This document shows, one piece after another, positions 16,493-25,629 of a DNA stretch of 64,000 nt; within the stretch, counting starts at the first letter, position 1, and each line of letters opens with the position of its first letter. Source of the DNA: Streptomyces sp. V4I2 (GTDB lineage Bacteria; Actinomycetota; Actinomycetes; Streptomycetales; Streptomycetaceae); assembly GCF_030817655.1 (NCBI RefSeq), contig NZ_JAUSZM010000003.1:9486001-9550000 (forward strand). The letters are read 5' to 3'. Made by a program: the position numbers and the translations under genes. The notes under the pieces were generated by a model. That model was not told the DNA's origin. It searched no databases and saw nothing but the letters and a program-made list of their open reading frames with translations.

Positions 16493-17746
16493 TCAGGAGG
16501 CCGTGCCCGTCCAGCCCGCGGTCACGTGGCCGAGGCGTACGCGCTGCGGGTGGTCGCCCACCGGGACCGACACCGTCTTCTTGCCGGTGGCGAAGTCGAT
16601 GGCCGTGATCTGGTCGGCGCCGCTCTCCGAGACGACGCAGCTCTTGCCGTCGCCGCTGACGGTCGCCCAGTAGGGCTTGGCGACGGGCACGAGCGGGCCC
16701 TCCTGGAGCGTGGCCCGGTCCACGACGGTCGCGTAGTCGTCCATCGTGCCCGCCACGCACAGCTTGGAGCCGTCCGGCTTCATCGAAATGCCGTGGTGGC
16801 GCGAGTCGTTGACGAACGTGGTGCGGTCGTCGCTGGTGGCCGGGTTCTTCGGCAGGGTCTTCGTCCGGGTGATCTTGTCGGTGGCGATGTCGTACTCGAA
16901 GAACCCGTGGAAGAACGACACCTGGAAGTACAGCTTGGACTCGTCCGGCGAGAAGACGGTGGGCCGCACCGCGTCGGAGTAGTCCTTGAGGCCGATGGCG
17001 TCCAGCCGCTGCCGCATGTCGATGACCTTGACCTGCTTGTACGTGGTCGCGTCGACGACGGTGATGAGCCGGTTGCCCTTCGTCCAGTCCAGCCACGGCG
17101 CGTCGGTCGCGGTGTTCACGTCGCCGATGGACATGTTCCAGATGTACTTGCCGTCGTTGCTGAAGATGTTCTCGTGCGGCTTGTCGCCCGTGGCGAAGGA
17201 GCCGAGCTGCTTGCCGGTGACGATGTCCAGCACGTGCACGGTGTTCCCGGTCGACGCCGACACCGCGACCCGCTTGCCGTCGGGGGAGACCGCCATGTGG
17301 TCCGAACGGTAACCCGACACGGGGAAACGCCAGTTGATGCTCCCGGTGGCCAGGTCGATCGAGACGACGTCGGCGAAGCTGGGCCGCGAGACCACCACCG
17401 ACCTGCCGTCCGGCGTGGAGTACATGTCGTCGACGAACTGGTCGTGGCCCTCGCCGACGCTGTTGCGGATGGTCATGAAGGCGATCCAGCGGATCGGATC
17501 GGCGTTGATCTCCGCCATCCGCTGGTCCTTGTCGGGAATCACGTTGATCCGGCCGACCTTCGCGAAGTCCCCGGACGACGTGATGACGTCGGCGGTGCCC
17601 TCCCAGTTGTTGCCCACGAACATCACCTCGCGCAGGGCCGCGGCCGAGGAGTCCGGGGCGGCACCTGCGACGGTCGCGGGGGCCGTGACGGCAAGGACCA
17701 GGGCGGCGGCCATGGAGCAAAGGTGCCTGGGTCTGAAAGCAGGCAT
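16493..17746 (-). CDS. Secreted seven-bladed beta-propeller protein (YncE-like)
   Basis: A 417-residue exported protein: a signal peptide of about 29 residues (HLCSMAAALVLAVTAPATV) precedes repeated beta-propeller blades with YVTN-like strings such as DHMAVSPDGKRVAVSAS, NTVHVLDIVTGKQLGSF, HENIFSNDGKYIWN and HHGISMKPDGSKLCVAG. No catalytic motif is visible; such proteins usually bind ligands or partners outside the cell. It ends three bases from the convergent glycosyltransferase and shares its upstream region with the divergent TetR gene, which may control it. Confidence 0.8.
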   Translation of the reverse strand: MPAFRPRHLCSMAAALVLAVTAPATVAGAAPDSSAAALREVMFVGNNWEGTADVITSSGDFAKVGRINVIPDKDQRMAEINADPIRWIAFMTIRNSVGEGHDQFVDDMYSTPDGRSVVVSRPSFADVVSIDLATGSINWRFPVSGYRSDHMAVSPDGKRVAVSASTGNTVHVLDIVTGKQLGSFATGDKPHENIFSNDGKYIWNMSIGDVNTATDAPWLDWTKGNRLITVVDATTYKQVKVIDMRQRLDAIGLKDYSDAVRPTVFSPDESKLYFQVSFFHGFFEYDIATDKITRTKTLPKNPATSDDRTTFVNDSRHHGISMKPDGSKLCVAGTMDDYATVVDRATLQEGPLVPVAKPYWATVSGDGKSCVVSESGADQITAIDFATGKKTVSVPVGDHPQRVRLGHVTAGWTGTAS

Positions 17747-17820
17747 GAGTGCTCTCTCCTCTGGGGTGGGCGGGTGCCGGGAGCGGCGACGAATCTGAAC
17801 ACGGGTGCATTCAGAGTTGA

Positions 17821-17836
17821 CTTACTCGAAAGTAAG
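17821..17836. promoter_or_regulatory. TetR operator in the divergent promoter region
   Basis: Perfect palindrome CTTACT-CGAA-AGTAAG, located between the beta-propeller start (17746) and the TetR start (17916). Position and symmetry suit a TetR dimer repressing one or both genes. Confidence 0.65.
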
Positions 17837-17915
17837 GAGGGGGCGGCCTTCTCGGCAAGACCGCGTACACGACAAACTTGGTGTCCACGACGGGCGAGGC
17901 AGTGAGGAGGGCACG

Positions 17916-18593
17916 GTGGCGGGCAGGCTCAAGGCGCCGAGCGGCCGTTATGGCGGCAAATCGGCCGAGGAACGGCAGGCCGAGCGGCGCCGCCGTTTCC
18001 TGGACGCCGCACTCCAGCTCTTCGGTGACATCCCCGGATACCGCGGCACCACCGTCGCCGCGCTCAGCGAGGCCGCCGGGCTCTCCACGCGCCAGTTCTA
18101 CGAGGAGTTCCGCACCCTCGAGGACGTCCTGGCCGCGCTGCACCTCCAGGTCAACGACTGGGCCGAGGAGGCCGTCCTCGCCGCGGTGCCCGGCGCGCAG
18201 CACCTGCCCCTCGCCGAACGAGCCGCCGCCGTCTTCCGCGCGTACGCCGCGAACGTCACCGCCGACCCGCGCCGCGTACGCATCACCTTCGTCGAGATCA
18301 TCGGCGTCAGTCCCCGCATGGAGGAGCAGCGCCTGGCCCGCCGCGCCCGCTGGGTCGACCTCGTGTGTGCCGAGGCGGAGGCGTTCGTCGCGCGGGGGGA
18401 GGCGGCGCCCCGTGACTACCGGCTCGCCGCGACGGCGTTCATCGGCAGCGTCAACGGCCTGCTGCACGACTGGAACGCGGGATGGGTGGAGGCCACCCTG
18501 GACGAGGTGGTCGACGAACTGGTCCGGCAACTGCTGGGGATTCTGCAGCCGCCGGGGTGGGTGCCGGGCGGCTCCTTGCAGCAGCCCGCCTAG
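17916..18593 (+). CDS. TetR-family transcriptional regulator
   Basis: A 225-residue protein with a TetR helix-turn-helix in the first third (RRRFLDAALQLFGDIPGYRG, then TTVAALSEAAGLSTRQFYEEF) and a variable ligand-binding C-terminus. The GTG start at 17916 follows a GAGGAGGG site. It diverges from the secreted beta-propeller gene across a 16-bp palindrome and converges with a family 1 glycosyltransferase whose stop codon shares CTAG with its own. Ligand unknown. Confidence 0.88.
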   Translation: MAGRLKAPSGRYGGKSAEERQAERRRRFLDAALQLFGDIPGYRGTTVAALSEAAGLSTRQFYEEFRTLEDVLAALHLQVNDWAEEAVLAAVPGAQHLPLAERAAAVFRAYAANVTADPRRVRITFVEIIGVSPRMEEQRLARRARWVDLVCAEAEAFVARGEAAPRDYRLAATAFIGSVNGLLHDWNAGWVEATLDEVVDELVRQLLGILQPPGWVPGGSLQQPA

Positions 18594-19834
18594 CCGGCCA
18601 GCCGGTTCACAGCGTCGAGCACCGGCGTCACCCCGTCCTCGCTCCGGATGCGCACCCCCAGCGCCCGCGCCCGCTCCCCGTACCCGGGTTCACGCGTGGC
18701 CCGTACGAGCGCAGAGGCCAGCGCGTCGGCCGTGAGGCGGCGCAGCGGCAGCGTGCGCGGGGCCACGCCCAGGCCGACCAGCCGCGCCGCCCAGAACCCT
18801 TCGTCGAACTGGATCGGCACCGGAACGGCCGGCACTCCCGCCCGCAGCCCGGCCGCGGTGGTGCCGGCCCCCGCGTGGTGGACGACCGCCGCCATCCGCG
18901 GGAAGAGCAGGGAGTGCGGGACCTCGTCGATGGTCAGCATGTCGTCGCCGGACGCCTCCAGCCCGGCCCAGCCCCGCTGGATCACCCCGCGCAGTCCGGC
19001 CGCCCGCAGGGCGCGTACGATCTCGGCGCCGAGCCGCCGCGGATCGGGCACGGTCGCGCTGCCCGGCCCGACGAAGACCGGCGGCGGTCCGGCGTCGACG
19101 AACTCCTCCAGCCGGGACGGGAGCCGGGTCTGGCCGTCGTACGGCCACCAGTAGCCCGTCACGTCGAGCCCGGCCCGCCAGTCGCGCGGCCGGGCGACCA
19201 CCAGCGGACTGAAACCGTGCAGCACCCGCCAGCCCTGCCGCTCCCGGGTCCGCAGCCCCGCGGTGGTACCTGCGCGAGGCAGCCCCAGCCGGGCCCGCAC
19301 GGGCGGTACGGCCGCGGCGAAGACCTGCTCGACGGCCAGGCTCACACCCACCCCGGCGACCCGGTTACCGAGAGGCCCCCAGGAGCCGACGCCCAGCATC
19401 GGCGGCGCGAACTCCCGGGTGGGAGAGAGCGGTTGGAGGTGGACGCCCATGCTCGGCAGGGACAGCCCCTCGGCGATGGTGTGCCCCAGCGGGCCGAGGG
19501 AGGAGGCGAGGAGCAACGCGTCGCTCGTGCGGGCCGCCGCCACCAGATCGTCGGCCATCCGCCCGGCCAGCGCCCGCGCCATCGCCACCACCCGCACCAG
19601 CTTGCCCACGCCGGTCGCGCTGCGGTGCAGTCCCCGCCCGCGAGCCGACTCCAGCTCCGCCCGTGGGTCCACCGGCAGCGGGTGGAACCGCAGCCCCGCC
19701 CGCGCCGCCAGCGGCTCGAACCGGGCATGGGTGACCAGGGTGACCTCGTGTCCGGCACGGGCCAGGCCGTGCCCCAGGCCGGTGTAGGGGGCCACGTCGC
19801 CCCGGGATCCCGCCGTCGTGATCGCTACGCGCAC
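18590..19834 (-). CDS. Family 1 glycosyltransferase, paralogue of the 15275-16489 enzyme
   Basis: A 414-residue GT-B enzyme starting RVAITTAGSRGDVAPYTGLG, with PVFVGPGSATV, the donor signature VPHSLLFPRMAAVVHHAG and GAGTTAAGLRAGVPAVPVP. It shares long stretches with the glycosyltransferase at 15275-16489, so the two are probable paralogues on either side of the beta-propeller/TetR pair. The GTG at 19834 is chosen because the conserved N-terminus starts there and CATACT lies seven bases upstream, compatible with a leaderless start; an upstream extension is open but unlike the family. Confidence 0.85.
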   Translation of the reverse strand: MRVAITTAGSRGDVAPYTGLGHGLARAGHEVTLVTHARFEPLAARAGLRFHPLPVDPRAELESARGRGLHRSATGVGKLVRVVAMARALAGRMADDLVAAARTSDALLLASSLGPLGHTIAEGLSLPSMGVHLQPLSPTREFAPPMLGVGSWGPLGNRVAGVGVSLAVEQVFAAAVPPVRARLGLPRAGTTAGLRTRERQGWRVLHGFSPLVVARPRDWRAGLDVTGYWWPYDGQTRLPSRLEEFVDAGPPPVFVGPGSATVPDPRRLGAEIVRALRAAGLRGVIQRGWAGLEASGDDMLTIDEVPHSLLFPRMAAVVHHAGAGTTAAGLRAGVPAVPVPIQFDEGFWAARLVGLGVAPRTLPLRRLTADALASALVRATREPGYGERARALGVRIRSEDGVTPVLDAVNRLAG

Positions 19835-19914
19835 GACGGCCAGTATGGCGGCGGGACACGCCATCCCGGGCGAACGGCCCGTGCCCGACGGCGAGTTCAC
19901 CCTTGTCACATCCG

Positions 19915-19943
19915 TTGACTTGCCCCTCCGGTGGCTCTACGTT
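19915..19943 (+). promoter_or_regulatory. Alpha-galactosidase promoter
   Basis: TTGACT (19915-19920), 17-base spacer, TACGTT (19938-19943): a good primary-sigma promoter pointing at the gene starting at 20025. Confidence 0.65.
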
Positions 19944-19955
19944 CGGCGCGCACAC

Positions 19956-19982
19956 CGTTCGAAGAACCGATCTGCGTTCGAA
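19956..19982. promoter_or_regulatory. Paired CGTTCGAA sites (operator) near the transcription start
   Basis: CGTTCGAA occurs at 19956-19963 and 19975-19982, 19 bases apart; the first copy also forms GTTC-GAA-GAAC. Located just downstream of the -10, it is well placed for sugar-responsive repression. Confidence 0.45.
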
Positions 19983-20024
19983 ATCCCGACTGTCTCGGGT
20001 GTTCTTCCCGCACGAAGGAGCCGC

Positions 20025-22001
20025 ATGTACCCCCCACCGCGTTCCCCCCGATCGGCCGTCAGAGGCCTGATGCAGCGCTGCAGAGCCACGGCCGTACGCG
20101 CCCTTGTCCTCGCCCTGACCGCGACGGCCGCCCTGCTGTTCGTCCAGCCGGCTCCGGCGCTCGCGGCGACGGCCCGTCAGATACCGGTGCCCACCGCCCC
20201 GATGGGCTGGGCCTCCTGGAACAGCTTCGCCGCGAAGATCGACTACAACGTGATCAAGCAGCAGGTCGACGCGTTCGTCGCCGCGGGCCTGCCCGCAGCC
20301 GGGTACAAGTACATCAACATCGACGAGGGCTGGTGGCAGGGCACCCGGGACAGCGCCGGCAACATCACGATCGACGAGACGGAGTGGCCCGGCGGGATGA
20401 AGGCCATCGCCGACTACATCCACAGCAAGGGCCTGAAGGCGGGCATCTACACCGACGCCGGCAAGGACGGCTGCGGCTACTACTACCCGACGGGCCGGCC
20501 CGCCGCGCCGGGCTCGGGCAGTGAGGGCCACTACGACCAGGACATGCTCCAGTTCTCGAAGTGGGGCTTCGACTTCGTGAAGGTGGACTGGTGCGGCGGC
20601 GACGCCGAGGGCCTCGACGCGAAGACCACGTACCAGGCCATCAGCGACGCGATCACGAAGGCCACCGCCACCACGGGCCGCCCGCTCACCCTCTCGCTCT
20701 GCAACTGGGGCTACCAGAACCCGTGGAACTGGGCCCCCGGCCAGGGCGCGATGTGGCGGACCAACACCGACATCATCTACTGGGGCAACCAGCCCTCCAT
20801 GTCGAGCCTGCTGACCAACTACGACACCAACCTGCACCCCACGGCCCAGCACACCGGCTACTACAACGACCCCGACATGCTGATGGTCGGCATGGACGGC
20901 TTCACCGCCGCCCAGAACCGCACCCACATGAACCTGTGGGCGATCTCCGGCGCCCCGCTCCTGGCCGGCAACAACCTGACCACCATGACCGCGGAGACCG
21001 CCGCGATCCTGAAGAACCCCGAGGTCATCGCGGTCGACCAGGACCCGCGCGGCCTCCAGGGTGTCGAGGTCGCCGAGGACGCCACCGGGGCGCAGGTCTA
21101 CGGCAAGGTCCTGTCCGGCGCCGGCAACCGCGCGGTCGTCCTGCTCAACCGCACCTCCGCCGCCAAGAACATCACCGTGCGCTGGTCGGACCTCGGCCTG
21201 ACCAACGCCAACGCCACCGTCCGTGACCTGTGGACGCGGTCCAACATCGGTACGTACGGCACGAGTTACACGGCGAGCGTCCCGGCCGGCGGCTCGGTGA
21301 TGCTCAAGATCAGCGGCGGCACCGAGGCGGCGAGCAGCACGTACACCGGCACGTCGAGCTTCACCGGTGTGGTCGCCGGGAGCACCGGCCTGAAGACGGT
21401 CGACGTCTCCTACACCAACAACACCTCCACCGCCCAGACGGCCACCCTCCAGGTCAACGGCCAGACGCCCACCAAGGTCTCCTTCCCGCCGACCGGATCC
21501 AGCCCGGGCACGATCTCCGTCGCGGCCTCCCTGTCCAAGGGCTCCGCCAACACACTCGCCTTCTCGGGGGCGTCCGGCATCGACTCGATCACCGTCAGAC
21601 CCCTGCCCGGCACGAACGGCACACTGGCCGTCGGCCAGGAGTCCGGGCGCTGCCTCGACATCTACGACAACACCATCACCAACGGCACCCAGGCCGAGCT
21701 GTGGGACTGCAACGGCGGCCAGAACCAGTCCTGGACGTACACCTCCCGCAAGGAACTCGTGGTGTACGGCAACAAGTGCCTCGACGCCTACAACCTCGGC
21801 ACCACCAACGGCACCAAGGTCGTCATCTGGGACTGCAACGGCCAGGCCAACCAGCAGTGGAACGTGGGCAGCGACGGCACCCTCGTCAACGTCAACGCCG
21901 GTCTCTGCCTCGACGCGAACAACAACGGCACGGCCAACGGCTCCCTGCTCGTGCTGTGGACGTGCAACGGCGGCGCCAACCAGAAGTGGACGCTGACGTA
22001 A
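20025..22001 (+). CDS. Secreted GH27 alpha-galactosidase with ricin-B (CBM13) domain
   Basis: A 658-residue exported enzyme. A long signal peptide ends near PAPALAATA; the GH27 barrel begins PMGWASWNSFAAKID and has the nucleophile in FDFVKVDWCGG and the acid/base Asp in YYNDPDMLMVG, with GAPLLAGNNL and VIAVDQDPRGLQG near the barrel end. A beta-sandwich, a linker/CBM-like domain and a C-terminal ricin-type trefoil (three CLD...QxW repeats, e.g. CLDIYDN with GGQNQSW) follow. It removes terminal alpha-galactose from plant galactomannans or oligosaccharides outside the cell. ATG 20025 has a GAAGGAG site. Confidence 0.93.
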   Translation: MYPPPRSPRSAVRGLMQRCRATAVRALVLALTATAALLFVQPAPALAATARQIPVPTAPMGWASWNSFAAKIDYNVIKQQVDAFVAAGLPAAGYKYINIDEGWWQGTRDSAGNITIDETEWPGGMKAIADYIHSKGLKAGIYTDAGKDGCGYYYPTGRPAAPGSGSEGHYDQDMLQFSKWGFDFVKVDWCGGDAEGLDAKTTYQAISDAITKATATTGRPLTLSLCNWGYQNPWNWAPGQGAMWRTNTDIIYWGNQPSMSSLLTNYDTNLHPTAQHTGYYNDPDMLMVGMDGFTAAQNRTHMNLWAISGAPLLAGNNLTTMTAETAAILKNPEVIAVDQDPRGLQGVEVAEDATGAQVYGKVLSGAGNRAVVLLNRTSAAKNITVRWSDLGLTNANATVRDLWTRSNIGTYGTSYTASVPAGGSVMLKISGGTEAASSTYTGTSSFTGVVAGSTGLKTVDVSYTNNTSTAQTATLQVNGQTPTKVSFPPTGSSPGTISVAASLSKGSANTLAFSGASGIDSITVRPLPGTNGTLAVGQESGRCLDIYDNTITNGTQAELWDCNGGQNQSWTYTSRKELVVYGNKCLDAYNLGTTNGTKVVIWDCNGQANQQWNVGSDGTLVNVNAGLCLDANNNGTANGSLLVLWTCNGGANQKWTLT

Positions 22002-22037
22002 CGTCCGCCCCGGACGAGACACACCAGCTCGGCCACC

Positions 22038-22064
22038 GCGGCGCCGCCCAACAGGCGGCGCCGC
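22038..22064. terminator. Bidirectional terminator
   Basis: Perfect 11-bp stem (GCGGCGCCGCC / GGCGGCGCCGC) with a 5-base loop between the convergent alpha-galactosidase and VWA genes. Confidence 0.75.
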
Positions 22065-22068
22065 CTGC

Positions 22069-23705
22069 TCAGATCACGCGGAAGAGATCGGCGGCCGCGT
22101 GGACGTCGGTGAGGTCCTCGACGCAGCGCAGGTTGTCGCACAGGGCGTCCAGGACCGAATCGGCCTCGGCGACCCGCGGGGCGCCGACGGCCACGCCGAA
22201 GACACGGAAGCCCAGCCGGTGCTTGGCGTCGTTCCAGCCGCGCATCCACTGCTCGGTGACGCCGCAGTCGTCGTCGGTGAGCATCACGATGTCGCCGCGC
22301 ATGCGGGCGGCGTCGTTGAACTCCTCCTCCAGCAGTTCACAGGCCGCAGACAGCGGCCGCTGGTAGCTGGTGCCGCCGCCGAGGAAGGTCTCCGCGAATT
22401 CGAGGGCCCGGGCGATGCCGGCCGGCTGGCCGGCCGGGAAACGGAAGACCTGGAGCTTGTCGGCGGCGGAGAACAGGATGCCGACGAAGTCACGCCCCGC
22501 GTGGCGGGCCTGATCCAGCAGCGCCAGGGCGCACGCCTTGGCCCACGCCTCCCGGGTGACTCCGCCGGGCCCCGCCTCGTACATGGAGTGCGAGGTGTCG
22601 ACGCACGCGATGATGGCACCCCGGCCGGTGGTCTGCTCTCCCTGGCTGTCGTAGAGCATCAGCTCCCCGGCGGCGTAGCGCGCCGCGAACACCGCACGCA
22701 GCTCGGGCAGGCCGAGGTTGGCCAGCTCGGAGGGGATCACGCGGGAGAGGTCATCGCCGAGGGTGACGCCGACCAGCTCCCCGGTGGCGTTCTCCATCCT
22801 GCGGGCGCGCTCACCGCCGGCCATCTGCCGGAAACGGCCGATCAGTTCGGCCCACTGGGCGAGACGGCCGGTGCGCAGCCGCTCGGCGAGGCGGGCGCGC
22901 TGGTCGAACGGCAGCCGCTCCAGCTCGCCGGGACCCACGCCCCAGGCCCGCATCAGCGCGGCCTCCTCCCGCACGGCCTCGGCGGCCTTCGCCGCCGCGT
23001 TCCGCGCGGCGACACGGATGCCGGGGGCCGCCACCGCGAGGGCCTGCGCGGCGTCCTGGGCGGCTCCCGCGCAGCGGCCTCGGCGGCTTCCGCGGCCTCG
23101 ATCGCCTGCTGCACGGCGTCGGCGGCCGGGGCCGGCACGGCGCCCTCCCCGTCGGACCGGTCCGCCCCGTCAGCGGCCTGCTGGAGCGCCTCGCCCACGG
23201 CGGTCGCCGCGCCTTCGGTGTCCTGCTGGGCCTTCTTCGCCCGCTCGGCCTGTTCCTGGGCATGCCGGGAGCGCTCCAGCATCCGGCGCAGGGCGGCGGC
23301 CTGGGCGAGCACGGCCATGGCGGCGGCGTAGGGGTCGCCGGCCGTCTCGCGGTGCAGCTCGGCGAACTCCGGTGACTCCACCAGCGCGGTGATGACCTGG
23401 TGGTTGACCAGCCGGGAGGGATCCATCTCCGCGCGCTCGCGCAACCGCGGGCTGACCTTGTAGGCGGCCAGGAACGCATCGGTCAGTAGGTCGGTGGTGT
23501 GGTCGTGGCGCTCGTTCAGCTCCTCGGCCAGCTCGCGCAGTGCGGCCGACTGCTCGGAGGTGTCGCGCCAGGCGATCTGTTCGAACCGGTCCGCGACCAC
23601 GGCCCCGGTGTGCCGCTCGGGAGCGGCGGCGGACAGGCTCAGCCATGTCCCGGCCCGGCTCGCCGGCCCGTCGAGCGTGCTCGGTGTGCTGCCCGTCCCG
23701 CCCAT
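22069..23705 (-). pseudogene. VWA-domain protein gene interrupted by a frameshift
   Basis: Two overlapping minus-strand frames together read as one ~545-residue protein. The upstream part (from ATG 23705) is helical, with DRFEQIAWRDTSEQSAALRE and a long Ala/Glu-rich coiled coil; near 23062-23075 the conserved-looking reading switches frame and continues through LPFDQRARLAERL to a VWA domain with the MIDAS string CVDTSHSMYE and later MLTDDDCGV. A single missing base in the upstream frame explains the break. The downstream frame has a GTG at 23034 but no ribosome site. With the adjacent MoxR ATPase this is a RavA/ViaA-like chaperone pair. Real mutation or sequencing error cannot be told apart. 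Confidence 0.7.
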
Positions 23706-23723
23706 CGCCCTGATCCCCCGTGT

Positions 23724-24914
23724 TCAGATCTGTGCCTGCACCATGCTCGCGTCCAGGCCGAGGGCCTCGGTGAGAACGCGGGCGCGGACGGCGCGCTGGC
23801 GGCCGGTGACCCGGTCGATGGCGGCGGTGGAGCGGCCGGCGCCCGCCGCCTCCTCGCGCAGCTTTTCCAGCCGCTTGCCCGCCATGGCGAGCTGGTTGTG
23901 GGCCTTCTTGATGACCCAGTCGCTCAGCGCCTCGCGGGACTGCCCGGCCATGGCGTCGAGCTGGGCCTCCAGCTCCTCGATGGCGTCGGCCAGGTCGAGC
24001 GCCTCCTTGGCGTCGGGGTTGACCAGGTGCAGCACCTCGCGCTCGACGGTCGGGCGCTCGGCGGGGGAGTCCCACAACACGTGGGTCAGCACCGACAGGT
24101 CGGTCTCGGCGACCGCCGGGCGGCCGTCGAGGAACGCGGACGCCTGGAGCAGGCCCACCGCCTGCCGCCAGCGGCGGTCGGAGGCGACGAGTTCCTTGCG
24201 GCGCAGGGCGGCCCGCAGCGTACACACCGCGTCCACGATCACCTCGGGGACGTCCACGGCCGGGACGGCTTCGGTCACGGCGTGCTGCAACGCGGCCAGC
24301 TCGACGGTGGTCCGGGTCGGTGCCACGGGGCGGCTGACGGCGGAGCGGACCAGCGCGGCGAAGTTCGAGGGGTCTGCCAGGTACCCGACCTCGATCCGCA
24401 CCAGCAGCCGGTCGTAGATCGCGGCCGTGTCCTCTCCGCTCGGCAGCTCGTTGCTCGCCGTGATGGCCCCGATCAGAGGGCAGCGGATCGGCTCGCCGCC
24501 GCTCTCCGGGTGATAGATCCGCTCGTTGAGGAAGCCCAGCGTCTCGTTCAGCGCCGCCGTGGAGCACTTGAAGATCTCGTCGATGAACGCGACATGCGCG
24601 GTCGTGGCGCGGCCCTCGTAGACCTGGCGGTACTCGCCCCGGGCCAGCGCGGCGACATCGACGGGACCGAACATCCTGGTCGGCGCGGTGAACTTGGACA
24701 GCAGGATCTCCCAGTACGACGCCCCCTCGACCCGGCCCGTGAGCTCCCGGGCCAACTCGGACTTCGCCGTTCCGGGCGGGCCGAGCACCAGCGAGTGCTG
24801 TCCGGCCAGCAGCGTCACCACCAGCGTCCGCACCACGTCGGCCCGCTCGTAGAAACGGTCCGACAACTCGTCGCAGATCGCCCGCAGTCTCTTGGCCGTG
24901 TCCTGCGCGTCCAT
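23724..24914 (-). CDS. MoxR-family AAA+ ATPase (RavA-like)
   Basis: A 396-residue AAA+ protein with Walker A LVLGPPGTAKSELAREL near residue 43, Walker B VAFIDEIFKCS, sensor 1 region LIGAITASNELPSG and a winged-helix/triple-helical C-terminus. ATG 24914 is chosen for its AGGAG site and the conserved AICDELSDRFYERADVVRTL start. MoxR ATPases work with VWA proteins to mature or remodel target complexes; its VWA partner lies 18 bases downstream, frameshifted. Divergent from the ECF sigma gene. Confidence 0.9.
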   Translation of the reverse strand: MDAQDTAKRLRAICDELSDRFYERADVVRTLVVTLLAGQHSLVLGPPGTAKSELARELTGRVEGASYWEILLSKFTAPTRMFGPVDVAALARGEYRQVYEGRATTAHVAFIDEIFKCSTAALNETLGFLNERIYHPESGGEPIRCPLIGAITASNELPSGEDTAAIYDRLLVRIEVGYLADPSNFAALVRSAVSRPVAPTRTTVELAALQHAVTEAVPAVDVPEVIVDAVCTLRAALRRKELVASDRRWRQAVGLLQASAFLDGRPAVAETDLSVLTHVLWDSPAERPTVEREVLHLVNPDAKEALDLADAIEELEAQLDAMAGQSREALSDWVIKKAHNQLAMAGKRLEKLREEAAGAGRSTAAIDRVTGRQRAVRARVLTEALGLDASMVQAQI

Positions 24915-25022
24915 GGTCAACTCCTTGCCTGCGGCGCCCCGGTCGGGCCGAAGAGACGGGCCTGTGTCCGAGCAAGATAACTTGACGACCGCGCTCGCCC
25001 CCGGGACGGGAGCGACGAGCGT

Positions 25023-25037
25023 CACCCAGGACGGGTG
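25023..25037. promoter_or_regulatory. Short inverted repeat upstream of the ECF sigma gene
   Basis: CACCC-AGGAC-GGGTG lies 35 bases before the sigma factor ATG in the region divergent from moxR. A role as operator or transcript hairpin is possible but untested. Confidence 0.3.
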
Positions 25038-25071
25038 TGACGATCACGAAGGTGCCGGACACGAACGGAAC

Positions 25072-25629
25072 ATGAGCAACGACGAGGACTTCGCCGCTGC
25101 CTATCGCGAGCACTACTGGGCGGTCAGCCGCTACGTCGCGCGGCGGTTGGACGGGCGTACCAGCGAGGTGGAGGAAGTGGTGGCGGAGGTGTTCACGGTC
25201 GCCTGGCGCCGCCGGGCCGACCTTCCGGCGTCCCCCCTGCCCTGGCTGTACGGCGTGGCACGCAACTGCCTGGCCAACGCGGTACGCGGCCACGGACGCC
25301 GCCGCCGGCTCGTCGACCGGCTCGGCAACGACGACACCGTGCACGGGCGGCACATCGCGGCAGGCCCCGACCAGGAGACACCGGGCGGCTGGGTGCACGA
25401 CGCGCTCGCCCGGCTCTCCGCGGCCGACCAGGAGGTACTGCGCCTGACGGCCTGGGAGGAACTCGGCATCGACGAGGTGGCCGTCGCCCTCGGCTGCGGC
25501 CGACGGGCCGCGTCGATGCGGCTGCACCGGGCCCGCCGCCGGCTGAGAGCCGAGATCGACCGTGTCCACCCCGCGCTCGCCGCCGGCGCACACCCGTCCA
25601 ACCCGTCGAAGGAGCACGGCCATGGCTGA
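25072..25629 (+). CDS. ECF-family RNA polymerase sigma factor
   Basis: A 185-residue SigE-type sigma factor. Region 2 runs from DFAAAYREHYWAVSRYVARR through EEVVAEVFTVAWRRR and PLPWLYGVARNCLANAVRGH; region 4 has LARLSAADQEVLRLTAWEEL and the helix-turn-helix IDEVAVALGCGRRAASMRLH. Its end overlaps the next gene, a membrane-anchored protein that probably acts with it. The pair resembles the common Streptomyces ECF / CU044_5270-type arrangement. Confidence 0.92.
   Translation: MSNDEDFAAAYREHYWAVSRYVARRLDGRTSEVEEVVAEVFTVAWRRRADLPASPLPWLYGVARNCLANAVRGHGRRRRLVDRLGNDDTVHGRHIAAGPDQETPGGWVHDALARLSAADQEVLRLTAWEELGIDEVAVALGCGRRAASMRLHRARRRLRAEIDRVHPALAAGAHPSNPSKEHGHG

Noticed and set aside
19365..22022. 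885-codon minus-strand open frame opposite the alpha-galactosidase
   Set aside because: It is a mirror frame of a strongly supported GH27 gene in very GC-rich DNA; the translation is low-complexity Val/Gly/Arg without domains.
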